From contig OX442314.1 of the NCBI GenBank assembly GCA_949358305.1, positions 8,117,060-8,177,059 on the forward strand: a DNA stretch of 60,000 nt, in the 5' to 3' direction. Position numbers and translations under genes: made by a program. The notes beneath the pieces were generated by a model. The model searched no databases. It saw nothing but the letters and a program-made list of their open reading frames with translations, and had not been told where the DNA came from. The stretch's first letter is position 1. Every line of letters starts with the position of its first letter. Positions 44,700 to 56,247 of this stretch are shown piece by piece. This stretch comes from Strigamia acuminata. Lineage: Eukaryota > Arthropoda > Chilopoda > Geophilomorpha > Linotaeniidae.

Positions 44700-45530
44700 C
44701 CGATTCAATTCAGTGCGATTATTTCCCTCGCTGCCAACCCTCAAACCCGTTTTAAAACGATCAACACTACACCACTTTTGCACCTCACTCTCTCTCCCCA
44801 CACCGCGCTTTCAACCCTCGCTGCTCATCATCTCCAACACCCACTTCCGGCCGCACATAAATCCCAAAAGCGCATTTCCACGTCAATCACCAACTCGATT
44901 GCGCATCAACCAGACACGTGTCCACTCGACAAACCGCCAGCTGACAACCCCCATCAAGCACGCCATCTCCTCCCCGCTCTTTACTCCACCAGGGGGAGCT
45001 GCAACACGACCCCGCAGTGTCCAACCTCAATAATTTTCGTCGATTGCTCGAGCAAATAAATCTAAACATAGTCCTAATGACCATTAGGCATGTGGTCACT
45101 GTCGCACATGGAAGCCATAGGAAGCGCTTCTTGTCCACAGGACACTGCACAAGGAATGTTCCTCGACAGAAGGGGTCACGAGCAAGCCGGCGCACGCGTT
45201 CTTCAATCACTCAAGAGGATGACAGGTCAAGACGAGCCGGAAGAGCTGCTTCAACCCTTTCAAGAGGGATGCAAACTTCAAGGGGCTCGTCAAAGAAGTC
45301 TTTGATGCGACATGTGCAGTAATCCCTTTAGAAATGCGTCGTGGCCCCGAAGTCGCCGTTCTGGCATTCAAAGTCTACTGGATTCCTTTTCTGAACCATT
45401 AAGTTCTGAAATAACTTCTCTATGAAGAAGAACTCCGTTGGTTATTGATCTTCAGGGTTGCGCGCTATCGCTCCTTTGAGGTAGTCTAGTTACCGTTACC
45501 GTTACGTTACCGTTACATTTTATTAAAGCT
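44700..45530. other. GC-richer unique region, nothing recognised
   Basis: Several overlapping ORFs up to about 100 codons occur in different frames, none with recognisable motifs. A short GTTACC run (about 45490-45517) precedes the MITE at 45537. Confidence 0.35.
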
Positions 45531-45536
45531 TAAAGC

Positions 45537-45904
45537 TTCACACTTGTGTTCACACTAGACGCAACGCAAGAAAACTGACGCAACGCAAACTTGCGTTCAA
45601 GTGGTAGCAGAGGATGGTTATGTTGCTTAAACCAATCACGATCGACTCCAACTCTCGTCGATTCACGTCTGGTTGGCGAAACTTTGCCAGGTGCAAACAG
45701 ACCGCCATTTTCGGATTCTGGAACTAGTTCTAGAGCTAGATCCAATTCCAGGTTTCATTGAAACCATCTGATCGACCAGACGCAACATCAATTGTTTCAG
45801 CTCTGTTCAGACGCGCCCTTCAGTGTGAACGGACTCTGCGTTGCGTTTGACTAATTTTTCCATGCGTTGCATTACGTCGCCTCTAGTATGCACACAAGTG
45901 TGAA
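45537..45904. mobile_element. MITE-like element with long imperfect terminal repeats
   Basis: TTCACACTTGTGTTCACACT at the left matches the complement of the right end (...cacacaagtgtgaa at 45891-45904). The match continues inward through ACTAGA and GCAACGC blocks for about 60 bp with gaps. No clear target duplication was found. A retrotransposon-type primer-binding site sits inside at 45602. Confidence 0.7.
45602..45619 (+). other. Primer-binding site for initiator tRNA-Met
   Basis: TGGTAGCAGAGGATGGTT is exactly complementary to the last 15 nt of the tRNA-Met genes in this window plus the post-transcriptional CCA. An 18-nt match including CCA is the classic LTR-retrotransposon primer-binding site. 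No LTR or gag/pol was recognised next to it. Confidence 0.7.
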
Positions 45905-46864
45905 CCTAAGCTTACTAGGAGAGCACATGAATAAGATACTCATAGATTGTTGCAATATTAAACGTGAAGGATTGTTATATCATGCTGAATGACAGAAAAG
46001 CCTATCAGAATCATCTGGTAGCAGACTTTGGGACATTTCACAAAGTCCGGATCGTCTTTCTTGCCGTTGCTAAACAATCTTACCACTGATTATTGCAAAC
46101 AATGCCCCACAAAGATTTTATTGCACTATCTAAATGTTAGAGTAAGGCGTCTCACTCATGCCTTTCATTATAAATGGCCTAATTTCACTCTCCGCGTGCA
46201 TTTTTCTACCTTGGGAAGGCGTTGGCTCTTTTATTCATTTAGCACTAAAAATTATGACAGGAAGCAAGGATTAAAACTGGCGTTAATGGACACGGCAGTC
46301 CGTGACTGAGAATTAAGGAACCTTGAAATAAAATAGACTAAAAGAAGGGACCGCCTGCTGGGGGGCTGTGGAGGAGGTGGGAGAATTGGAGAAAAACCCA
46401 CGCACCCTTTGCATGTATATATTTCTTGTCACCATCCCTTTTGAATTAAAAGATGTAGTCTCGCTCGGTGGGCTGTGCGTGGTTTTAATGAGACGCATGC
46501 TTCTACGCAGGGGAGATTGGTAACGAGCCATTGATAACAGTGCCTGCAGTGTATGGGTGGTAACGGGTACAAAAAAATGTGCAATGGGATGGAATTGTCT
46601 GGTGGAGTTAGAACTCATGTCGGTTGGTGCTCGACTTCCGATGAGAGTTTAGGGTGAGAAAACAGGATAAATGCTTGTTTGGGGATCGTGGTGTTGGTCT
46701 GGGAAAAGGTTTGACAAATCCCAAATTGCGGTTAGGGGTGCCAAGAATGGTTTGGTTACTCAACAATGGCAGTTAAAGAGTTCAAAATCAAATAGATAAT
46801 GACAGATTCCACTTAGTTTTTGCAGTTTTAAAGCTCTTGTGAACAAATATCGTTGAAATAGAAT

Positions 46865-47425
46865 TCGCAGTTTTGCATTAATCGTTGGAAAAAACATTGT
46901 CGGAAATTAATTTTGTTAGAAAAAACATTGTCAGAAAATAATTTTGTTGGAAAAAAGCATTGTTGGATGAGTATTGTTGGAGAAAAAGCTTTGTTGGATG
47001 AGTAGTGTTGGATAAAAAGTATTGTTGGATGAGTAATGTTGGATGAGTATTGTTGAATGAGTATTGTTGGATGAGTATTGTTGGAAAAAAAGCATTGTTG
47101 GATGAGTAGTGTTGGATAAAAAGTATTGTTGGATGAGTAATGTTGGATGAGTAATGTTGGATGAGTATTGTTGAATGAGTATTGTTGGATGAGTATTGTT
47201 AGAAAAAAAGCATTGTTGGATGAGTATTGTTAGAAAAAGGCATTGTTGGATGAGTATTGTTGGAAAAAGGCATTGTTGGATGAGTATTGTTAGAAAAAGG
47301 CATTGTTGGATGAGTATTGTTGGAAAAAGGCATTGTTGGATGAGTATTGTTGGATGAGCATTGTTGGATGAGTATTGTTGGACGAGTATTGTTGGATAAA
47401 AAGCATTGTTGTACGAGCATTGTTT
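46865..47425. repeat. 30-bp-type minisatellite
   Basis: Units of ATTGTTGGATGAGT joined by 'aaaaaggc' or 'gaaaaaaagc'; the best-ordered part, about 47210-47340, has a 30-bp period. Long ORFs across it are artefacts of the repeat. Confidence 0.93.
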
Positions 47426-47429
47426 CAAC

Positions 47430-49870
47430 AAGAATTTTTCGTCAAAATTTATTTTTCAAATGCAATTTCCTAACTAATTCCACAAGTCTTTTAACATTAA
47501 ATCAAACTCGTAAAAGCAAACATTTACGGGGCTAAAAAAGCGCTCTCTAAATGCTGATTGGCGTCTGAATTTTTCGCGAGCAGATGCTCGTTCATACTTT
47601 GATGCGAAACCATCTGGCCAAGTCATATCGCGACTTCATACTTTTCAAAAAATATATACATCGCGTGAGTTGTAGGTCTCCGAATATTTGTTCCAACCCC
47701 CATCTTTCACTTCCCGTCACGTGGCAGCCGGATGCAAGTCAAACGTTGAAATATGCAGCCAATAACAAATCAAACCCCAACTTAAACTCACTTTCCCACC
47801 GTCTTCCTCCATTTTAATTCCAAACTCATTTTAATTGTAGAAATTTAGCTTCCGGAGGCAGATTTTTGTAAACATCATCCAAAAAAAAATTTTCCCCTTC
47901 CAGGTCTTGTCAGAATCCTGAATCCAGTTTTCATTGAATTTTCATGAGCCAGACTTTTTTTCCTTTTAACAAAATTATATATTTATTTATTTATCATTCC
48001 AAACAAATGCTAATGGCGCTCCAATTAACTTCCAAGTTAATTTATTGGCAAATACCGGATCCGATGTCAAAACGTGTCATAACTCACATGTTGCTAATGA
48101 GACTCCGTGGACCATGTGACCAGAAACTAGAACACTGATTGGTTTACATTAAATATCAACAGGCATTGTTTCTATTAAACAACAAAACACTGATTGATTG
48201 TTGTATCATTCAATTTTTCCAATTCCGGATGTCCCAAATTAACCACCGTAGAAAATTCTAAATCTTGAATGCATCACCGATAACGATAAATCATAAACAT
48301 CTTTTAGTCCTAATAGCTATGGCTAATCTGTGGTTATGGTTGTGTGGGGGTAACTAGATTCCCCTTCCTCATTTCGTTCCTGATGAGCCTCCGTATAATA
48401 CAGATGAGCAGCACGGAGCGTCTGCTAACCACGTGGCCTCCATCTCATCCCAAGCTGCGAATTACACGCAGCACGTGCAGCACATTTTGTGATAATGACC
48501 AAACCTTCGTTACTTTACTCAACGCCTAATCAAAAATGGCCACCACAACGGTCCTGCATGCAAGCACATATGGGGCGCCACTTTTGTATCTTTGCTTCCA
48601 AATACAAAATCACAAGGCCAATTTCTATGCCTAAAACGTTATATAACATAGAACACCATGTTAAAACAAATTCTCGTTACAACGAATCGATTTTTTGGAT
48701 CCCTCGCAATCCGTTATATTTATTTCTATAGTAACAGTAAGCATTAATCATACACATTTAATCCCTTAAACCCTCCCAAACAACATGGAATCCCGCAAAG
48801 CGTATTTCCCTTCCACTTGAGCTGCCATTTTGGAAGTACGGTAACCTAATTGGCACGACGAGTTTTCGGCTTCTCTTTGCCACCTTCCGAACAAGTCCAT
48901 CAACGAGTTAATTTCGCAAAGCAAGTGCAACGATCATTGCATGCCAGCACGCGGCCCTGGTAACCTTCGTGGCCCCCTCCTTGCCATTCCCATGATCAGC
49001 AAGGTCATGCCCATCAGGCCTTCGCTAACGCTATTAATTTGGACCTTGCCCTCGAGCCAGTTGGCATGGCAACAGGGCCTCTTACCTTACATGTGTGGCG
49101 GGGTGGGGTCCTTCAGAGATTCCAGAAGCCAACCAAGCATTTTTTATTCACCGTGCTAGAACCTGTTGCCGTGTCCTTAGAACAGACGTTTAACAAAGCG
49201 CAAGAGAAACCCGGTGCAATGTCCTACGAAAAGGTCGATGTTTATAGACATGCTCAATACCCTCCACAATTTTATGATAAATAGTGAGAGTTTGTCTGGT
49301 AAATACCGTATTTTACCGATTAAGAGTCGCCCTCGAATAGTAGCCGCGGCTGACACACCCACACCAAGATAACCGTATTTTTGCAAAAGTACGATATTGT
49401 TTCCGTATTTAACCTCACGAACGATGAACGTACGCTTTATTCGTAACAAACGAAAAACCAAAATTGTAATTGCTGACAAAAATGGCAGTCATAATAATTC
49501 TCTTACGTTTAAAACAATGATTTGTGTACGCTTTGCCACTGATAGTTACAATTACCCGGAGTACTTTTTAAGCATTTATTGTCCTCGGTAGTTGGAAAGT
49601 CAATCGTGATTGATTAATCGGCTACCTTGACTTACTTTTATTGTTGCCGGCATTGCCTACTTTCTCTTATTTGAGAGATAAGTTTTGCTAGGCCTAAGGT
49701 TCACGCTGACAGCAATGTAAGAACAAGGTGCATTGTGGGAGACGCATAAAGCAGAAAGAAAGTAAAGCTAGCCGAAGAAACGCCAGAAAAAGAATAACTC
49801 AAACAGAGGGCATATTCGATTGATAGTACTAATAATATGAAAAATATGCGGGAAAGACAGTCGGTTCACG
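47430..49870. other. Unique and old-repeat sequence, no gene recognised
   Basis: No supported exon. Fragments such as 'gccctcgaatagtagccgcg' near 49330 and 'ctcgttacaacgaatcga' near 48673 look like old interspersed repeats. The part just before 49874 may be the end of a degraded LTR. Confidence 0.4.
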
Positions 49871-49873
49871 AAG

Positions 49874-49892
49874 TGGTAGCAGAGGATGGTTT
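49874..49892 (+). other. Second primer-binding site for initiator tRNA-Met
   Basis: TGGTAGCAGAGGATGGTTT is a 19-nt exact complement of the initiator tRNA-Met 3' end including CCA. The site is followed 27 bp later by a hAT-type MITE insertion. The preceding several hundred bases could be an LTR remnant. Confidence 0.72.
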
Positions 49893-49919
49893 TTACGAGC
49901 TGTTTAAATCATCTGTGAC

Positions 49920-50244
49920 TAGGGTTTCGGTTTTCCCGCCCTTTTCCAATTCCCGGTTTCCGTTACCAAAATGGCAGGTATTCCTGGGAAATTGGTACTC
50001 CCAGGAATTAAAATCAAGCGACAAAAAATTGCTAAAAATGGCCGTTTTTCGTAAAAAAATGGCCAATTTTAGCCACTTTTCGTCAAAAAGGGCCCATTTT
50101 AGCCATTTTTTATGGTAAAAATAGCCATTTTCATCATTGAAACATTACAAGTTGCAACGTTTTTTTGACGGAACCAATTATTTTGAAAATTCCCGGTTCC
50201 CGGTACCGTGATTTTTTACCGGGTTTCCCGGTACCGAAACCCTA
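49920..50244. mobile_element. hAT-type MITE with 8-bp target duplication
   Basis: TAGGGTTTCGG at the left end and its complement CCGAAACCCTA at the right end bound a 325-bp element. The flanks carry a perfect 8-bp duplication, TCTGTGAC, at 49912-49919 and 50245-50252. Eight-bp duplications are the hallmark of hAT insertions. It has no coding capacity. A relative lies in DAAM intron 19. Confidence 0.88.
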
Positions 50245-50252
50245 TCTGTGAC

Positions 50253-51835
50253 ATTTTTTGCAAGAATTATTGTTATAAACTAGGCTTAACTTGGAAGCGT
50301 TAAACTACGTTGCCTAAGCCCTTAGCCTTCCATTTTGCCCAGCATAACTTAAAGGGCATTGAAACCCTGTGTTGCAATCCGGTGTCTAGTGGTGTCAGGC
50401 CCATTTCCTTCCTTTCAACTTGTTTGCAAGTCACTGCCAAATACATTTGCAAGTTTCCACTTGGTCGCTCTTGGAGACATAAAACAGTGCACGAAGAATT
50501 GGCCAAAGTGCTTTTCATCTAATGACGAGTTGAATCACATTTTTTTATTTTTTTTTTGCAGGAGTAAAAAGGCAAAGCCACCTTGGAAATGGATCCCATT
50601 GCTGAGTCACTGTGACAGCTGGCAATTCCCACGTCAGTCCCGCAACAGATTCATTCCTTCATCAAATATTCAAATTCTCGACCAACGACACAAACGAACG
50701 ATCCGCATCATTAATTTGCCCTGTTCATTTCGCACGTACTTTACACAAGCGTCATTTAATGCACGTGATCGAATCCCACCCAAACAATCTGTCGGGTTCC
50801 GTCCTGTCGCTAGAAAAGTTGCAAAAATCAAAGCTAAATTGCTCAACCTTTCCACATCTGTCTTGTTTTTTGTTCACATCTGTTCGTTTGTTGCGCGACA
50901 AAAATAAATTTATGGATAGAGAGAGGACGGTGCCGATGGGTAAAAATCAAATTGAAAGTGGAGATGTTGCGTGAGCAATCAAACATGAAAATTACAACTT
51001 TATTTTGATGACCTGTCATTAAATTGACTCGGATCATCTTTTATTGGTGGACACATTACATACAGTGTATCTGATTAAGGAGGGGGAAAGAGCCACTTCG
51101 AATTGACACGCTCGAATGGCGCGCTGACGCCGTGTAAACAAGCGCTTTAAAATGTCGCTTAAATTGAATTTAAAAAAAAAAAATTTAATTTTAAAATTTT
51201 AATTTATGTCCGATTTAATTTTAATTTAATAAAAAAAATAAAAATCTGGTCTGAATTTCATTAAAACACACAATTTCTTGCAATTTTTCATTTCTGCCCA
51301 TTTTAACCTATGGAGTTTAGGCTTATTTTTTTTTTTATAATTTTTTTTATTTTTTATTTTGATATCTAAATTTTTCATGGTCCCATACGCCACCTGGTAG
51401 CCATCAGTCAAATGTTTATACCCTAATATTAAACTGCGAATAAAAATTAATTAATCTCAGCTGCCACGCCGGCGCATGCGCACGCGGGCGCCATTCCATT
51501 TGATGTTTGGCAAAAAAATGACATTTATTATTTTTTTATATCATTCGTTTGACTCGGATCAAACTGGAAATAGAAATATGGGGTTTTAGTGGGGGTCGAG
51601 TTTCATGGGGCGATTTAGAAACAGATTAACACTGTACTCAAGACCCTCCTCCATATTTGGTAGCTAAATTGCGTTTTATTTCCAGCCCGCTCCATCAAGA
51701 ACCCCCGAATAAAAAATTATGATTGCTCAATGAATAATTTGTTCAGTTTATTTGCTTTTGGTCCACGTTTTGGCCGCTTTTTATTTTTATTTTAGTTAAT
51801 TTCAAATTTTTTGTTTGTTTAGAGTTATTGGTGTT
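50253..51835. other. Non-coding stretch, nothing recognised
   Basis: Overlapping ORFs near 50360-50980 show no motifs. The rest is AT-rich with short A and T runs. Confidence 0.4.
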
Positions 51836-51839
51836 AATA

Positions 51840-53115
51840 TTTTCTGTTTTCAGGGTTTTTATTGTGAATTTCTGCCTGCTACTATGGTTTTTAATGTTTT
51901 TATTAATGTTTTTAATGTTTTTCGTATTTTCAACGTCAATTTCTGCTTTTTTTTCGTATTTTCAACGTCAATTTCTGCTGTTTTTCGTATTCTCAACGTC
52001 AATTTCTGCTGTTTTTCTTATTTTTTCGTGTTTTTATCGTCAATTTCTGCTGTTTTTCGTGTTTTTATCGTCAATTTCTGCTGTTTTGCGTGTTTTTATC
52101 GTCAATTTCTGCTGTTTTTCGTGTTTTTATCGTCAATTTCTGCTGTTTTTCGTGTTTTTATCGTCAATTTCTGCTGTTTTGCGGGTTTTTATCGTCAATT
52201 ACTGCTGTTTTTCGTATTATCAACGTCAATTTCTGCTGTTTTTCTTAATTTTTCGTGTTTTTATCGTCAATTTCTGCTGTTTTTCGTGTTTTATCGTCAA
52301 TTTCTGCTGTTTTGCGTGTTTTTATCGTCAATTACTGCTGTTTTTCGTATTATCAACGTCAATTTCTGCTGTTTTTCTTAATTTTTCGTGTTTTTATCGT
52401 CAATTTCTGCTGTTTTTCGTGTTTTATCGTCAATTTCTGCTGTTTTGCGGGTTTTTATCGTCAATTACTGCTGTTTTTCGTATTCTCAACGTCAATTTCT
52501 GCTGTTTTTCTTAATTTTTCGTGTTTTTATCGTCAATTTCTGCTGTTTTTCGTGTTTTTATCGTCAATTTCTGCTGTTTTGCGTGTTTTTATCGTCAATT
52601 TCTGCTGTTTTTCGTGTTTTTATCGTCAATTTCTGCTGTTTTTCGTGTTTTTATCGTCAATTTCTGCTGTTTTTCGTGTTTTTATCGTCAATTTCTGCTG
52701 TTTTGCGGGTTTTTATCGTCAATTACTGCTGTTTTTCGTATTATCAACGTCAATTTCTGCTGTTTTTCTTAATTTTTCGTGTTTTTATCGTCAATTTCTG
52801 CTGTTTTTCGTGTTTTATCGTCAATTTCTGCTGTTTTGCGTGTTTTTATCGTCAATTTCTGCTGTTTTGCATGTTTTTATCGTCTATTTCTGCTGTTTTT
52901 CGTGTTTTTATCGTCAATTTCTGCTGTTTTGCGTGTTTTTATCGTCAAATTCTGCAGTTTTTCGTATTTTCAACGTCAATTTCTGCAGTTTATCTTATTT
53001 TTTCGTGTTTTTATCGTCAATTTCTGCAGTTTTTCGTGTTTTCAACGTCAATTTCTGCAGTTTTTCACATTGTTTCGTGTTTTTATCGTCAATTTCCGCA
53101 ATTTTCAACGTTTTT
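51840..53115. repeat. Largest array: about 1.3 kb of 30/31-bp units
   Basis: The unit CGTGTTTTTATCGTCAATTT plus ctgctgttttt, about 40 copies. Higher-order blocks alternate with 'attatcaacgtcaatttctg' and 'cttaatttttcg' units. Long ORFs on the plus strand come only from the repeat lacking stops. Confidence 0.96.
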
Positions 53116-53189
53116 TAATGTCAACCTGTTAAAAATTCACCACCGTTCCACTTCCAACTCCGATTCTTCCACCAAAACCCTCTCATTAT

Positions 53190-53640
53190 AAATTGCGCAC
53201 ATGACCAACCAATCCATCCCGATCGCACCAAAACCGTTCACGGGGCCAGACGTGAAATCCGTCTCGCATTAAAAACTCCACAAAACTAATTTGCATTTCC
53301 ATTCCAACATGGCGGACGATTAAAAATGCAAACGTCACCTTAATGAACCCCTTCGAGTGAAAAACCCGCACGGCGCACCGCGAGGGGGACGTCCAGGGGT
53401 GCACGAGGTGCATTTCATGCCCCCGCGCGTCTCAAAAGCGTTTCCCGACCCCGGGGTCGCCACTGGCAGCTGCGACTACAATGCACCTACAAATACCCCC
53501 GACACCCAAACGATTTTTTAGAAAGGGGGTCGCGACTAAATTTTCCACTTGCGCACTAATATCCGCATTGAGGGGGTTGGGGTGGGGGCGAGCCCCCCCC
53601 CGATCCCCCCTTCATCGTGGAACCATTAAGGAAACATAAA
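53190..53640. other. GC-rich island
   Basis: A GC-rich stretch with CpG content, followed by G-rich plus-strand sequence to about 53830. It could be a promoter or unrecognised exon; no start, splice pair or protein family could be assigned. Confidence 0.35.
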
Positions 53641-53939
53641 AGTCACGTGGTTAGTCGTGGTTTGGTGATTTGTTGTGGTTTATGGGTTTTATCGAAGTTG
53701 GGGTGTTTTTTGGCGATGTTTTGTGGTGATATGATGTGGGGTGGATTGTTTTTTGAGGGGGAGGGAGGGGTGGGGGTGGGTGTGGGCGGTTTAATGGGTT
53801 TGGAATTGGGAGGGGGTTTATGGGTTTCAAATGAGTGAGTTTGGTGGTTGTTGCTTTTGGTTTGTTTTTGTTTTTATCGTTTTTTGTTTTTTTAATGTGT
53901 GGAGTGAAATTTTTGGAATTATATTTTATTCGAAATCGA

Positions 53940-54330
53940 ATTTTTAAAATGTTGGGAAAAATCGATTAAAATCTTCAAAATTTTGGAAAATCGGTTTAAA
54001 GTATTAAAATTTTGAAAAAAATCGATTATAATCATGAAAATCTTGAAAAAATTGTTAAAACCGATTAAAACTCTCACAATTTTGAAAAAAATCGACTAAA
54101 ACCATTAAAATCTTGGATAAAATCGATTAAAATCATGAAAAAAATTAATAAAATCGATTAATATCATGTAAAAAATTAACAAAATCGATTAATATCATGA
54201 AAAAAATTAACAAAATCGATTAAAACCATGAAAAATTTGATAAAATCGAGTAACATCATGACAAAAATTAGCAAAATCGATTAAAACCACGAAAAAAATT
54301 GATAAAATCGATTAAAACCTTTAAAATTTT
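53940..54330. repeat. Tandem repeat, 'aaaatcgattaaaacc' type
   Basis: Units of about 28-30 bp made of AAAATCGATTAAAACCATGA and 'aaaaaatt', degenerate. Confidence 0.85.
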
Positions 54331-54699
54331 GAAAAAAACCAACTAAATCAATTTTTAAAAATATCCAATTTTCAACAAAACAGCAAAACCAATTAATTTC
54401 CCTTACCCCACCAACCACCATCCACAAACCAACCCAACATTCATTTTAAATCCACAAAAAATCCACCAACCCAAAAAACACATCCCGCTAGTTAATTCAC
54501 TTACCAAAACCACTTTCCACTCCCAAAAAAAAAAAAATCAAAATTGCATAGAAACTAACCAAATTATACGATATTTTCTTTCCCACATTCCCCTTGCATA
54601 ATCCAAACCTCTTTAACCCTTTCTGCACATTCCATCTATTCCATCCATTTAAAAAAACCAAAAAAAAAAAATTAAAAAAAATGCATCTCTAATCCTTTC

Positions 54700-54985
54700 T
54701 AATCACAGGTGAGACGAAAAAGGAGCAGGCATTTAATGACAGGTGGGGAACGCGGCGCACGCACGCCCACCCGCGTCCACTACTCATTGGCATGCGTCCC
54801 CCGTTCGAGCGCCTCGCGCAATCACCGCCGACCACGCAAGCGACCAACAAAAACTGCGGAATGCGAACCCTTATTAGTCAAAACGTTGACTTTACATCGT
54901 TCCTCGCTTAAAAGCCGAGACCAATTAGAAAAGCGACCAAAACAACAACATTCTCGTTTCGCCGCTTTCCTGAGCCACAAATGGG
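54700..54985. other. GC-richer segment, nothing recognised
   Basis: ORFs are present but without motifs. Confidence 0.3.
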
Positions 54986-55249
54986 TCGTCATTGGATGAA
55001 ATGGGTCAAATTTTATTCATTGTACACGGTATTTGTTGTTTTTTCATGTTGGTAATAGATTTTTATAAAATAATTCGATTTGATTATTTGTGCGGAAAAA
55101 TCGTTTCGTTTCGGCCGGGGTTGATCGCTCTCCCTCGGCCCATGGTTAATGGATTTCCCGTGCTCTCGATTAGGTCGAGTTTGGTTTGGTTTTGGACCAA
55201 ATTTTGTTTACAAAATCACTTCCTAGGTTTAAAAACAATAAAACTAATC

Positions 55250-55530
55250 AAAACTCACTAAAAATGACAAAAATTAAACAAAAACTAAACAAAAACTGAT
55301 CAAAATCAACAAAAAATTACCAAAAGTGACCAAAATCAGATCAAAACACATAAAAATCGACCAAAAACTGATCAAAATCAACAAAGATTAACCAAAAGTG
55401 ACCAAAATCAACAAAAATTAACCAAAAGTGACCAAAATCAACAATATTTAATCCAAAATCAACAATATTTAATGCAAAATCAACAATATTTAATCCAAAA
55501 TCAACCAAAATCAACAAAATGTAATCCAAA
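55250..55530. repeat. Tandem repeat, 'accaaaagtgaccaaaatca' type
   Basis: Degenerate units of about 30 bp with ACCAAAATCAACAAAAATTA; variants ACAATATTTAATCCAAAATC towards the end. Confidence 0.85.
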
Positions 55531-56247
55531 ATCAACCAAAACCACACCAAACCACCCAAAAATCGCCCAAAACCCCCATTAAACCCCCCAACATAATCAA
55601 CAAAAACTTCAAAAACAACCCAACCCAAAAACCTCAAATTTAACCCTCACTTGGTCCACTCCCCGCCCTGCAACCTCACACCCTCGGGGGCTCAATTCCA
55701 GGGGCGAACGCCAACTTCTCAATTATTTCCACACTCAACTACCCCTCCCTTCACCTTGCCCCCCCTTACAAAGAAAATCAACCCCCTTCTCGCATCAATT
55801 GTGCCCACTGACTGCTCCTTTGTTTTCGCCCAGTGCAAAAGCCCGCACTAAAAAGAACCCATTTTCGCCGACCCCCGTCGCTCCGCACACCAACACTACA
55901 CTCCAGGGATCACCGACACTACCCGCGTCCCAGGGGCACTTAACCTTCCCCTCTCCCCCCCATTAAATGCAAATTAAACGACTAAACGTCATTTTATTAG
56001 AATTATCCTTAATTTAATTCCAAAGCGAAACTGAAACCAAACTGCATTAAAACTCACCTTTGGATGTGGGTGGGTTGAATTAGTGTTCACCACACCCCCA
56101 CCCTTGGAGTGGTCATGCGTTTGCTACGTCCCGAGGCTACAATTAGTGCCGGGGAGACGCAGGCCAAGGCAGCCATTATTACTGCCATAAATTGCCCGCA
56201 TTCTTGCTACTGGGTCCACCAAGGGCGAACCCATACCTGGCCTACCC

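Noticed and set aside
44713-45322. Overlapping plus-strand ORFs of 71-106 codons
   Set aside because: Three frames are open at once in a GC-richer stretch, with no recognisable domain or splice structure.
46931-47431. 166-codon minus-strand ORF with repeated asparagine/threonine words
   Set aside because: Produced by the tandem array, and several overlapping frames are open.
51815-53191. Long plus-strand ORFs of 188-287 codons with repeated ISAVFRVFIVNF-like residues
   Set aside because: They exist only because the 30/31-bp unit lacks stops in several frames. All frames give similar low-complexity products and there is no splice or start context.
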